This document shows positions 48,831-60,991 of a stretch of 64,000 bases of DNA, piece after piece. How positions within the stretch are numbered: position 1 is the stretch's first letter; each line of letters begins with the position of its first letter. Both the position numbers and the translations under genes were made by a program. Below the pieces are notes generated by a model, which did not search any database, had not been told where the DNA came from, and was given only the letters and a program-made list of their open reading frames with translations. The stretch comes from Anthostomella pinea (lineage: Eukaryota; Ascomycota; Sordariomycetes; Xylariales; Xylariaceae), in NCBI GenBank assembly GCA_963556695.1, contig CAUWAG010000020.1, forward strand, positions 2,728,001 to 2,792,000. Reading direction: 5' to 3'.

Positions 48831-50225
48831 AGAAATCTTAATTTAACATTTTAAATAATGTTCTGAAAACTTGAATATTTTAATCTATTTTCTTAACTAA
48901 TAGATTAATATGGAACGATTAATAACGTATATAACAGAATTTAAGTAAAAACATCCTGAGGGTTTTCGTAATATTAGAGTTCGTATTATGAATACAATTT
49001 TTAAAACAGTTTATTTTTTAAAGTTCCAATTCGACGTTTTAAATAACTTTAATAAACCTTGACATTTTCAAGCCAGTTTTAAAGCTAATAAGTTAGTTTT
49101 TAAAATTCATAACTGTTATAATATAATATAATCAAAGCTATTAATTACACCTTAATAATATATAAAACTTATAGTATATATCGATTTAAAATTCGATTAT
49201 TTCGAGAAGTTTAGAATCGACGTTTAAAGCTTTAGAATTTAGAATTTAAAATTTAAAATTAAATGTTATACGATTATATTACTTTAAAGAACAAACAATA
49301 AAAGAAATAAAACAAAACATATATAAAAGCACCTATTAATTTTAAAACATATATCATGCAAGATCATATAGTTTGTGAAAGGAACTTATATTTTTATATA
49401 AAAGCCCTTCTTATACCCGGTTTGCTTTTCATCCATTATCATTAAACTTTAATAAAAATAATAAAGTAACTTACAAGTAATGAAGTAACATTCCGTTAAA
49501 ACCTATTTCATATCCGTTTAACCATCTTACCCGTAACTGACCTGATTTTTTCCATTTGAATTTAATAAATAATATCAGGATTCATTTTAAAACGTACCTT
49601 GAAATAAAGAACTTCTAACTTCCTTTTATATCCTTCAAGCCGTTTGTATTCGACTTTTAAAAAGATCATGAGGTAACAATAAGAAATAAAATAAATAACT
49701 TATATATCAAGTTGAAATAATAACGAAAATACCAACCATAAGTTATTAAAAGGTAAAAAGCCAAAACATAAAATACAAAACTATTGAAAAGTAAGAATAA
49801 AAGTTATAAAGGTCGAATCGAACAGTAAAATATTATTAAAAGGTAATAAGTTTCTATTACAAATGTCAAATCGAATGGCAAAAAAAACCTAACCTAAAAA
49901 AACCTTTTGAAAGCTAATAATTTTTGGAACAAAAGATTCGAATCGAATAATAGATAATAAATGGGTAAAGATATAAAGATATAAAAAGATATAGAGGTAA
50001 AAAAATGTTTTGGATAAAAGAAACGATATAATAAAATAAAGTTAGTCCGTAAAGATTAATGAGCGTATAATACATAATTAAAACTGTCAATGAAAATAAG
50101 TTGTTCTTATTTATATAAAAGACAGAAAACTAGAAATAATACATATCTTTCGTTATTTTTCGTTACGCTCTATCATGTTTTAAATATTATGGTTATTTCA
50201 ATAGCTTAAAATATTAAAAATGAAA
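48831..50225. repeat. AT-rich RIP-mutated DNA
   Basis: Degraded sequence; a low-complexity TTTAGAATTTAAAATTTAAA-like run at about 49230-49260 and GATATAAAGATATAAAAAGA-like runs near 49970-49995. No element ends recognised. Confidence 0.5.
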
Positions 50226-50229
50226 TCTC

Positions 50230-50945
50230 GGTAAATTAAAATAATAAAACTAGATGTTCGGCATCTTGAAGGAATAATGACAAATATTTAATGACCTAAC
50301 ATCATAATAATAGATATTCGACATCTTAAAGGAATAATAATATAAGTTTAGTAACTTAAGATAAGAATAAATATTTGGTAATTTATAAAATATTACGAGA
50401 TATTCGGTAATTCAAACTTTATTTTAAAAGATAATACGTATTATCTTTACTTCTAACAAGTAGAATACGTCAATTTTTTAAGAATAATTAAAATACGTGT
50501 TATGTTTATTTATTTTAAAGTATACAATGCCAATTAAAACAAAACGTATTAACTTCAATTTTCAAAAGCAAACATATATTATGCTTATTTTTCAATAATA
50601 GTAATACGTTATTTTGATTTTCAAAAAGCAATACGTATCAGTTTAGTTTAATTAAGTAATACGTATTATGAAATTATTCGTTTATTCAATCAAATTATCA
50701 TACATATTCACTGTTTTAAGAAAAAAAATTTAATCTGTTACCTATCAAAATAGTAATAGGTATTCGATATTTTAGATGGTAACAATAAATATTCAATTAA
50801 TTAAAGTAATAATGCTAAACATTCGGTATCTTAAAATAATAATGATAGATGTTCCGTGTTTTAAAATGATACTAATAGACATTCGGTTAATTAGTAAAGA
50901 AATGATGGATGTGCGGTGTTTTAAAATAATGATAAATCATAAATG
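50230..50945. repeat. Degenerate tandem repeat, unit about 30 bp
   Basis: Units of the form AATAATAATAGATATTCGRYATCTTAAA recur at about 50240, 50310, 50385, 50805, 50840, 50870 and 50905, interrupted by a stretch (50425-50680) rich in AATACGTATTA motifs. Copies differ mainly by C/T and G/A. This looks like a decayed minisatellite. Confidence 0.5.
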
Positions 50946-51346
50946 ACGTTTTGATTATAAATATTGGACTTATTTTTCAAAATCAAATGTTTATATAAGT
51001 AATATACAAAATTTAAATTTTTTTTTTTTTACTTCATTATGATACAATTCGTTACACCCTTTATACTTACTTGCAACTATTTACCACTATCTCCAACTAT
51101 TATTCATTTATTTCAAATCTTTCGTTGTATGTATAGGATCTTCTGTTTTTATTTCGAATAGTTTCGGTCTTATTTCAAATCGTTTCGTATTAATTTTAAT
51201 ACAATGGCTTCTTCCGATGTTTTAAAACCCGAAATCGAAATCGAATCCAATCCTCTTCAACTTTTTTAAAAAAATCAACATTTTTGACCAGGTTTTAAAC
51301 TCGAACTAAATTACAAATTACCGACTGTGGGGTTTTTTCGTAATTT
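50946..51346. repeat. AT-rich DNA with a short coding-like start
   Basis: From an ATG at 51204 a 21-codon frame reads MASSDVLKPEIEIESNPLQL before a stop. It could be the start of a decayed gag-like gene, but this is too short to classify. Confidence 0.3.
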
Positions 51347-51550
51347 TGTAGGAACAGGCTTGAACGATCAATCATAATACTCGAGTATGGGGTCAAGGTC
51401 ATGGTGTTGCTGATGGTTGGATTGAGAGGAATCTAGCTGGACTCGAAGGTCTGGCCAAGTGCCCTCTCAATCCACTATCTTATCTTATCTAATCATACAT
51501 GTGGATTCTGGTATAGATGGTTTGCATGTTGGAATCGTATGGATCCAACA
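51347..51550. mobile_element. Solo LTR-like element, 204 bp (copy A, copia-type ends)
   Basis: Starts TGTAGGAACAGG, ends GGATCCAACA, and is nearly identical to 53897-54100. Differences are mostly G-to-A/C-to-T in this copy (for example TGGATTCTGG against TGGGTCCTGG), so it is the slightly RIP-mutated one. Flanks AATTT and ATTTT give only an imperfect duplication. Confidence 0.75.
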
Positions 51551-52412
51551 ATTTTATTATTTGTACAATTCTTTTCTTCGGAAAATAACATTTACGTATA
51601 CTATATAAGTTTAACTTATTAGTTCGAATTATACGTATCACATCCGAATTTTATTGACTAATTAAAAAATCGGTATAATATTAAATTAATTACTGGAGTT
51701 AAACGATTTTAGAGTTCAAATTTTACACGCTATTATAATGTGGAATATATAGTAATTGCTTTTAACGAAAAACTCAAAAAGAAAAGAAAAGGGAACGTAA
51801 GTTATTAATCAATTCTTCATCTTTTTATTTTAATAATAAAAAGAAAAAAATCAAAGAGCAATATTATCAGTCGTATATTTTCGATTTATATTACGAAAAA
51901 GATTACGGAATAGTACGATAATTAGCCAAAAAAAATACAACGAAACACTTTTTAATAAAGAAATCACTTTGGATTTTGGTTTAAATGTTTTAACCGATGG
52001 TCTTTATTTGCTTACGTCTTAAATACGATTTAATTTTAAATTATTTGAACATGGTTTAATTTGTACGTTATATTTTGAAGAATTTATTTCACACGTTTAA
52101 ACTAATTTATACTCAATAATTCATTGGTTATTGATCATTGAAACATAATAAATATCTTTTATTTACGATTAAAAAACGAATTAGGTCAATGTAATTCGGT
52201 TTTAGAACAACAATTTAATAATAATGGTAAATTTTCACTCGTTCGTAATTTATAGTCGTTGAATTTGGTTTTTTTTCCAGTAATAATATTTTCTATTAAA
52301 TCTGATACGGATTCAATTGATCGACTGATTACATTTTATTATTTTATTATTTTATTATTTTATTTTGTGACCATTTATGTAAACGTTCATTTATTCAATT
52401 TAATATTATACG
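51551..52412. repeat. AT-rich RIP-mutated DNA
   Basis: No recognised domain. It includes a (TTTTATTA)n microsatellite at 52330-52362. Confidence 0.55.
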
Positions 52413-52675
52413 TGATAATCCTGTGGATCCCAGCCACTGGATCCAGCCACCAGTACCTTAACGGATCTCCTGTCATCCAGGGCGTTTTCCGATAAGGTTA
52501 CCTGTGATGGCTGCCCCAGGTGACAGGTACCAACCCACTGTAATTTAGGTATTTATATACTTCTCGGATGTGGTCCTTCCCGTCCGAACGTAACCAAGCA
52601 CCAACCTTAATACAGATCATCCCAACTAAGACTTGTGATAGATCTCTGTTCTGGTTCCGCTACCACAAAGGCACA
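52413..52675. mobile_element. Probable solo LTR, 263 bp
   Basis: A GC-balanced island starting TGATAATCCTGTGGATCC and ending ACAAAGGCACA, flanked by ATACG (52408-52412) and ATGCG (52676-52680), a 5-bp duplication with one G/A difference of RIP type. TATTTATATACTT inside could be a TATA box. Alternative boundaries TGTGG (52422) to CCACA (52667) have no matching flanks. Confidence 0.6.
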
Positions 52676-52680
52676 ATGCG

Positions 52681-53891
52681 TTAAATAACGATACATTTAC
52701 CGAATAATTTGAAAGGAAATATAAACAAGCTATCAATACCGAGTTTTCAAACGATATTTATTAGATAATATATATGTATAATATAGTCCTATAAATTGTG
52801 TTAAATGATTAGATTATTAACGAAAAAATGAACGTTTTAATTAATGAATTTTTATAAATAAATAACATGTTAATAATCACAGATTCTTAACTGAAGATTT
52901 AAAAGCGGAATAAAGTAAGTCTTTTCACTTTTCATTTCATTTTAATCTTATTAAATATTGATATTACCTCAGATTATCTGAAAGTTTAGATAACCGTATT
53001 CGTTTCATAATTTGTATAATTAACCATATATCTATTTTCTATCGAATTTACCTCGAAAGTATGAATGCTTCAAAAACCGACGGTATTCAAAACTTATTTT
53101 CTTATTTAAACGATGTTCTTTTATAATTTGAAAGGTTTTTTGAAACTATATAACAATCAATTAATTAATATTTAAAATTAAAAGTTTATTAAATTTCGAC
53201 CGACAAGATAACTGAGAGAATTTTAAGAAAAAACAAAGCTATTAATATACGTTTAACGAAATATTAATAATCTTGAATATAAAAACATCTTTTTTATTGA
53301 GATCGACTTATATATATTAAACTGTCTTATGACGTATGCATTAGAAAAAATCTTAAGTATATATTAATTTCTAGGTACCTACTAGTTGGCTAGCGGCTAT
53401 TATACTTACTACTAATCAAGTCTAGCTAGTTAGCCTAGCTATTAAAGACATGGTGAAGTAAAACTACATAGCAATTAAAACCGAAACTTAATCGTAATAG
53501 CTATCTAGTTCGGGTTTAATTAAACGCAACTAAAAGTCATCCGATTAAACGCGACCGTATATAGCTGCGAGGGATGAAATGAATAAAATTTATATAGTAT
53601 TTACATATAAAAGCCGTTTATGATAGCTACTTGTTTTAAGAAACTTGTTTTAATTAAACGCGGTTAAGAAATATAATGATTTAAAGTTATATAATATAAT
53701 TACACGAAACTTAATTGTAACAGCTATTAGGCCTAGTAAGTAAAACAGGTGGATCGGTTATAGTTGGTAGCAGGTGGCTGCAAGCGTCTTAAAATTCAAT
53801 GTATACCTAACGAATTTTTTTGGGTATATACGCACTAGGACTGATTTTAAAATAATCCAAACGAATATTTTTGATTTTCGTTGAAATATCA
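52681..53891. repeat. AT-rich RIP-mutated DNA
   Basis: No intact ORF. A patch near 53375-53460 (CTAGTTGGCTAGCGGC, CTAGCTAGTTAGCCTAGC) is rich in CTAG motifs and less degraded. Confidence 0.5.
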
Positions 53892-53896
53892 ACTTA

Positions 53897-54100
53897 TGTT
53901 GGAACAGGCTTGAACGATCAATCATAATACTCGAGTATGGGGTCAAGGTCATGGTGTTGCTGATGGTTGGATTGAGAGGAATCTAGCTGGACTCGAAGGT
54001 CTGGCCAAGTGCCCTCTCAATCCACTATCTTATCTTATCTAATCATACATGTGGGTCCTGGTATAGATGGTTTGCAGTCTGGAATCGCATGGATCCAACA
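53897..54100. mobile_element. Solo LTR, 204 bp (copy B, copia-type ends)
   Basis: Starts TGTTGGAACAGG and ends TGGATCCAACA, with TGTTGGA/TCCAACA inverted ends and a perfect 5-bp duplication ACTTA (53892-53896 and 54101-54105). The duplication around this single LTR shows it is a solo LTR, not one half of a 2.5-kb element together with copy A. Confidence 0.9.
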
Positions 54101-54105
54101 ACTTA

Positions 54106-54280
54106 ATTATAACCCGAGTTTTATATTTCCATATTTTACGCTTTATTATTCATTTACTACATATTAAAACATGTAAATTAATTAATTACAAAATATAAGC
54201 ACTTACTTAATTTACGAAATTATTGAATTAGTAAGTTAAAATATTTATTAATCATTTAACTAAGAACCCGTTTCAAAGGG
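54106..54280. repeat. AT-rich RIP-mutated DNA
   Basis: Short AT-rich stretch between the solo LTR and the Tc1-like relic; where the C-terminal part of that transposase would be expected, no coding sequence is readable. Confidence 0.5.
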
Positions 54281-55042
54281 TTAGTTGTAGCTTAATCCTT
54301 TTTTTAGAGTTTTTAAATACGACTTGGTAGTCATTCTGCCGCAAGGAGAGTCTGGATCGCCTTCCATCATTACCAGCTTGCCCTTACCACTTTCGCCGCT
54401 GTGTAACCAGATTATACCCCAAATCATGATAGAGATTTTAGCCTTAATGTGTTCCCGCGGGTTCATAAGATCGTTTTGGTACCTTTCAGATAAGAGGCGG
54501 ATGACCTAGGAATCTGGAGAATCAGGTAAAGTCTTTATCGTACACTGGTCTGAATAAAGGGTGTTTAAAAGGACATGAAGTCCTTTATTATTACCAAATT
54601 GGCCCACAAATATGAGTCTTTTGTGAGCGTCTTTAGCAGTGAGCTTGATTCGTTTTATAGCGCGCCATTTCCTCAAGTTATTGCGGTTTAGGGAGCGCCG
54701 GAGGGTGGCAGAGCTTGCTGGCGTGCCTCTTTGGATACAGAGGTCCCCGTACGAGATTCTGGGCTTCCGGCGAGCCAGTTGAATGATGTGAGTGGCTCGC
54801 CGGCCTTGGATAACCTAGGGACGTCGTTTATGAGGCCTCTGCGTGAAGATTCGTTGTTCTTTGAAGCATTCGGTCTGGGTAGCTACCGTGGCACAATGGC
54901 AGCGAAACCCGTTGGCCACGGCGGTCTTGGTCGCGCCGCCCACCACGGCTCCGCAAATGAACGTGCGAGCTTCTGAAGTGAATTCATCGTTTTTGTCGCG
55001 ATTTCTGCTCAAGGCGAGCCCAAATTCGTGTAATTCGTCCAT
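54281..55042 (-). pseudogene. Tc1/mariner-like transposase relic, 3'-truncated
   Basis: Minus strand from ATG at 55042: FGLALSRNRDKNDEFTSEAR, then FICGAVVGGATKTAVANGF, the helix-turn-helix of fungal Tc1-like transposases. Continuing in changing frames: RKPRISYGDLC, LRRSLNRNNLRKW, KLTAKDAHKRLIF, then YSDQCTIKTLPDSPDS (first catalytic Asp region), a TAG where Trp is expected, VIRLLSERYQNDL, and IMIWGIIWLHS. The second catalytic Asp and the DE/DD end are absent; the frame ends at 54281. At least two TGG-to-TAG type stops. GC-balanced, so only lightly RIP-mutated. Confidence 0.85.
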
Positions 55043-55260
55043 TATTTGACTGCGTTGTGTTTGTTTCAAAGAAGAGGGTGATGGTGGATTGATTTTTGAC
55101 GCGTCTGTGGGGCGTTGTGTGTATGCATAATATTGGTGGGTCAGTTTAGCTGTGTAAGCATATACCACGGTCGCAAGGTTATATGCCTAATTAGCTGGCA
55201 GCTAAAATAGCACCTGGTAAGGAGGACACAGGGACTTTTAACACAGTCCGGCTAGCAGAG
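55043..55260 (-). mobile_element. 5' non-coding end of the Tc1-like relic
   Basis: A GC-balanced flank upstream of the transposase start, ending near CACAGTCCGGCTAGC (55241-55255), which may be the terminal inverted repeat. The matching other end was not found, consistent with truncation. Confidence 0.45.
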
Positions 55261-58200
55261 CTCTTTTAAAAAGGTATAATAATAACGCTTAAAGTTTTAA
55301 TCAGTAATAGGTCGGGCTAGCGCGCCGTATAATACCTTTATAAAAGTAATGCATCTATTTACTTTTTATAAACGGTTCATTAAGCAATTTCACTGTATAT
55401 ATTTTACGGTGTTTAATTAATAAAGAATAAGTAATGCCTTTAATAACAGGTTTTTATTATAAATTAAAAAGGTGTTAAAGGAATTCTAACTGATTTGATA
55501 TTATTTGAATGAAAAATCGTATGTAAGAAAGTAATAAAAGTAATACACTTATAAGTAATTTATATACTAACTAAATACGTTAAAGGTAGTTTAAGCCCTT
55601 AAAAAATAGTTAATTGATTACTAGTTTTTGTAATTTTAACGTTACGTTAAGTAAACGGGTTATATATAAATTTAAATATAAATCTATTCGTATTAAATAA
55701 TAATAAAACTACCAACCAACGAACCATCGCTTTTTTCGTATATATATTTTTCTACCTTATTAGAATTAATTAGCGCTAGAAATCCTTTTTAATCTTATGT
55801 TCCAAAAAATTATAGGATGGAAAACATTATGAAGTACTTTATTAACAATTTTTAAATTGCTTTATAATATGGTTGAAAATATCAACTTTTTATTTTGAAA
55901 CAAACTGATACGAAACGCTCAAACTTAATCATAATTACTTTTATATTTTCATTGAGAATATGTCGGTTATTTAGAAAAAGGAGTTAACTTTTTTATACTG
56001 ACGGGATTAAAAAGGTGTAACGGATACATAAAATATAAGAATACGTAACCGTTATTTAAAGCAGTACTCAAAACTATTTATTTACTAAAATCTTTTATAA
56101 TAAGTGATATTTTAATTCAAAAAAAAGGATTATAATAGTTAAACTTAAAGTTAAAATAACGTTAACGTAAAAATACATTTCTTCGTTAATTAGTTAAAAA
56201 GAGACGACTATGCATAATTAACCGTGTTAGTTTTAAGCACGTGTTACTTGAATTTGTATATATAAAGCCCATCTTTAATTAATAAACCATAATAACAAAC
56301 TATCGACTTTTTACTTTTTATGACTTCTTTGATATCTTAAAAGCGGTATACAAACCGATTGTAATTTTAATTCTATTTATCTTATTTAAACGTGCTCTTA
56401 AAAAACTGTCAAACTTTTGAAAAAAAAAAACTCAAGGTACGCATTTTGTACATTAGTAGTATAGTTATTTATAATTATTTAAACGAAAAAATTACGGCTA
56501 TCAATAGCTATTTTAACTTTTTGATTTTTTAATAAATAATGAACTATATTTTTTAATAGTTACATTAAAATATAAATATATTAGACAAAATACATCATTC
56601 AAAGCAATTAACAATTAAACAGATATGATTATCGTTATGGAATTATTGCATAAAATGAAACATAGTAAAAAGAATTAGATTTCAGTTTCAATAAAATGTT
56701 ATATAATTGAGCAGTTAAATAATATACGTAAGGATAGGATATAAGGGTCATGCTTATATGTATAACAATTATTTTTAAAAACATATATTTGAACGTATTT
56801 ACATATTTATGACTTTGTATATTTAAAAATATTGTAATTATATACTTACTTTAAAAATTGAAATAAATAGACAAGCCTATGAATAAAAGCCTTATTTATG
56901 TTATTAAATATTTTAATTATAATCTAATGTTTAAAAAGCTTAGTAACCGGCTTTTTACAGCGTTTGAAGGCAAAAATAGCAGCAATTCTTTAGTCGAAGC
57001 GGTAAGAAGCGCGGTCTTTCTAGCTTAAATTAAAAATATAGCTGTATATAGTTAGTCGTCCTAGTTCCGGGCTCGTAGTGTTTTTATATATATATAGCCC
57101 AATCCTAAAATAGTAAACTATAGCAGTAAACTATGAACCTTTTACCTCTTATTATTATACTACTAAAAAGATTTTTTTTTTTAAGTTATATAAAAATGAA
57201 AATAAAACTTTATAGTTATGAATATAATAAATGTGTTTGTGGTATTTATCGAGTAGTGCATTAAATAGAAAATAAAAGCTTAAAAATTTTTATTTTTTTT
57301 TATAGCTCATAATATAAACCTTATTTAACGTATGATATTTAAAATAAATAATCTTTTTTTTTAAATTATGTAAAACCTATAACTGAACTTTGTATATTTG
57401 AAACTTGTGAATAAAATGTATGTCTAATTAAAATGAAACATATAATTGCTATAAAACATAATAATAATATAAATATATATTTTAACTATCATGGCTATAA
57501 ACGTTATAAGGATTGTGAAAATAGCGTTATAAATAGTACGTGATTAAAATGAACAGGTTTACAGTAACATTGACTTTTAAAAAAGTCTTATATTAGAAAT
57601 AGTTAAATTAAATTAATATGACATGGTTTATATTAATAATTATCATGATTATTTATATTAATAATTACATATAATCCGTTTATATGAATAGTTGCGAAAC
57701 TTACCTAGATTAGACTTATGTTAAATAAAATAAAACTATATAAAACAGTAGGCTTGTTTCGTAATAAAGATCTATTAAGGTTTTAATTATATAAAATAGA
57801 AAAGGGCGATTTCTTTATTAACCGAGTTATTTAACATAGCAGAAACTAACCTTGCTTTGAAACGTATTATTAGACCTAAGATTAAACCCCTTTTCATAGT
57901 ATAAAAATTAAAACTGTCTTATAAATTAAAAAGAACTTATTTTACTAAGCTTTTGAAATGTAATTTATTAATATCTTTTTTAATAAAGCTTTATAATACT
58001 GTTTTTGTTTTATTTTAATTTATATCTATAACTTTAATACGAGAGCTAAAAGATGCTCAAATATGGTTTTTGTCATTTTAACTAAAGATAGTTAAGCTTA
58101 ATAAGTTATTTATTATTATATATATGAATAATGTCGCGAATTTTTATAAGACGAATAATAATAATTTTCATATTTTAATTTACATCATAAACAGTTTCAT

Positions 58201-59142
58201 GTTCATGTTGATAATTGATATAGATTTCATCAATTATTAGGCAAATTTATTGATATTTATTACTGTCATTTTAGTTTAATATATAGTTTTATAACTTTCT
58301 GTTTCGAAAAATTTCGTAATAAAATAATTAACTTTAAAACTAAAGTTGATTTAGGTGTAAGAAATTTAAATGTAAAGAATTTTTTTTTGGCGTATATTTA
58401 ATTTAATGGGTAAACAGATATATACATTTCTGGATATTATTAATTTAATTAATTTAAAGAATCTAAAGTAAAAAGCTGTAGCCCACATGCTATTTCGTAC
58501 CCTTTCCCCGCCGTTGGCAGCGATTGTTATTTTATACGTTTATTTACGTTTTGAAGTATTTTATAGTAAATGAAGCGATAGGTAAAGCTTTTTCATGTGT
58601 TTACATAAGGGCTCTAACGGTATATATAAGCATGTAACGGAAAAGGTTCTTATTATTACTAACATTAATCTAAAGTAGGAAATGAAGCTATTACTGTATT
58701 TAATAATAAGAGTATTAAAATAATTAAAGCTGAATAGAATTAATGCGTCTAATTTTATGTATTCCAAAGGTAATATACGTTAGTTCTTAAAGTCAGAACA
58801 GCTTTTTATTTGTTTTAATATCGCCTTTTTTAATAATAAGATTTCTTTTATCACGTTTAAGATACGCTTTTTGTAAAAAGAATTGAAGAAGAATGCCGAT
58901 TATTTTATAGGTATTAACGAGAAGTTTACTTATATTTTTAATTACATTATCTTACAATTTAATGCTTAACATAGGTTTAACACCAAACTGAATTACATAC
59001 CTTGTCGTTTAGTAGACTTAAAGGTTGAATCTAATATTAGATATATTATAAAGTATGAATATGTAGTTATTTATCAATTTATCAATTAATACAGCTTTAC
59101 TTATTACTTTAAAAGTTATCATTCTTTAAACTTTTGCCCTTT
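55261..59142. repeat. AT-rich RIP-mutated DNA
   Basis: About 3.9 kb, very AT-rich and without intact ORFs. It includes one copy of the dispersed repeat (58570-58650) and a short GC-richer patch at 58478-58530. Confidence 0.55.
58570..58650 (+). repeat. Dispersed repeat, copy 3 of 3
   Basis: GAAGCGATAGGTAAAGCTTT, then ATGTGTTTACATAAGGGC and AACGGTATATATAAGCATGT: the same motif series as copy 1, with RIP-type changes. Confidence 0.5.
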
Positions 59143-59147
59143 AAAAA

Positions 59148-59595
59148 TGTGACTAGCCGTCTAACCTGTAAGGCTAAAGGGTCTATAGGGTTTATGTTCT
59201 GAGGTAAGTCAACACAAAGGACGATAGAAGCTTCTGTCAACTAGAAGACACTCAGATTTTGGGGCTTGGTCTGATCCACGGGATCACTGAATAGTCGAGT
59301 CCTCAGGAGATTTCTCCCACCTTAGGGTTGGCTAAGATGCTTAGACTGATCACTGAGGTAGAACCTGTCTATTTGTTTAGCTAGGAAATGTCCATCCTTA
59401 TGTATCCAATTTCTCCCTCACTGATGAGGTGGATATGCTCCTGATCCATCATATCCATCACGTGATGCTTCTGATCCCGTGATCCGTCCCCTTCGTATGT
59501 TTCGTGCGTTCCTACGGCTTCTTCCTATTCCCGTTCTGCCCTGTTGGGCCTGTCAATGGGCCTCGTCCTTTGTCCTTCTTGTTGGTTCGTAACCA
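59148..59595 (+). mobile_element. Solo LTR, 448 bp
   Basis: GC-balanced, starts TGTGACTAGCC, ends TTCGTAACCA, flanked by AAAAA on both sides (59143-59147 and 59596-59600). The last 150 bp match 47475-47605. The AAAAA duplication is low complexity, so boundaries rest also on the TG...CA ends and the composition change. At 448 bp it is near the reported RIP length threshold but shows little RIP. Confidence 0.75.
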
Positions 59596-59600
59596 AAAAA

Positions 59601-60989
59601 ATTAATTATTCAATATCTATTACTATATTTATATAACCTTTTATACGTTTTCTATGTCTATAAGGTTAATTATAAGTAGTTAATTTCGTTATTTTATTTT
59701 ACGTAGTGCTAATTAAAGGTAAAAGAAGCTTATTTCTCAAATTTATATCCGCTAGTATTTATATGATATTAATATTATTAGCTTGAATTTCATTGACGCG
59801 GGTAAATATATACTATTTTGACGTGCTGTTTTACTTTATTAATTGTTAACGGTTTAGTTTAAAACTAATGCTAAAGCTATTATGTAAGATTTTAATAAAT
59901 TTTATATAAAAAATTAAAGATTTTAAGGTCTTTTACTTTAAGTAATATTTTTAGAAAAATTCATGCTAACGAGTTAAGTTCATAGATCATTTTCATAATA
60001 ATGAATTACAATTTCACCTATTAAAAGATCACAAAGCTTATTATTAAGAATTAGTATTTAGTAAAAAATCTTATGTTATGTTAATTGAAAGCTAAGCTAG
60101 TATTTCTTATTATATAACGATTTCACTTTTTCCTATAATCGTGGCTTCTTTAAGCGCTTGGTATTTTATTTAATGGCTTTCAATGATCTATAAATAACGC
60201 GCCATCCTTTTTAAACTTTTAAGTCTTTTTATTATTAATTTTTATTAATTTTTATTCTTTTTATTTCAATCCATTATAAAGCGTATGTAAATAAAAACAG
60301 CCTAATTATTATCAAAGCATATTACTTTTGTAAAAAGGTTATATTCAATGATTAAAAAGGTGTAGTAACAGACTTGTTTCATTCATCGCTTTGGTTTTAT
60401 TTTATTCTTATAATTTTTAAAGATTTCAAATTTATTAAGGTCGATATTGTTTCCCATTTATCTATTTTATTTTATTTATAACCTTGGTTTATGTATCTTT
60501 ATTAACCACAGCGTGTAATCTTTATGAAAACATTACGTACTATTTATACGGTAATAAACTAATTAATAATGCTTCAATTTATAACAAGTATATTTTTAAA
60601 AGTTAAAGCGATTTTCTTCTTTGATGAAATATAAGTAATAATCGAAATCGTTTACGATAATCAAGTTAAGTATCTTAGTATAATATATTGTGGTATTAGA
60701 TTTCAAAGGTAAATTTTTTCTACTATTGTTAAAGTCTTTTTTATGTATTATCCATTGATTTAAAGCCGTTTGGAAGATCTAATAGTTTATAATTCCAAGA
60801 AGATTATATTACTATTTTAATATTCTTTCGAAATAAGCGGCGAAATAACTTTATAGTATAGAAATGACCGCTTAAAGATTTATTTGTCGAGGTTTTTTTT
60901 TTAAATATGCGGTTTTAAAATAACGTTGTATTACGAATTCAAGTTTATTACGACGAGAATTATCAAAATTTATTAGCTTATTCTTTGAA
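59601..60989. repeat. AT-rich RIP-mutated DNA
   Basis: No intact ORF; an (ATTAATTTTT)n-like run near 60235-60265. The Fot-like copy 2 is inserted at its right edge. Confidence 0.55.
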
Positions 60990-60991
60990 TA

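Noticed and set aside
51347..54100. Complete 2.75-kb LTR retrotransposon with LTRs A and B
   Set aside because: Copy B alone is bounded by a perfect ACTTA duplication, and the interval holds another LTR-like island and no pol motif; two solo LTRs fit better.
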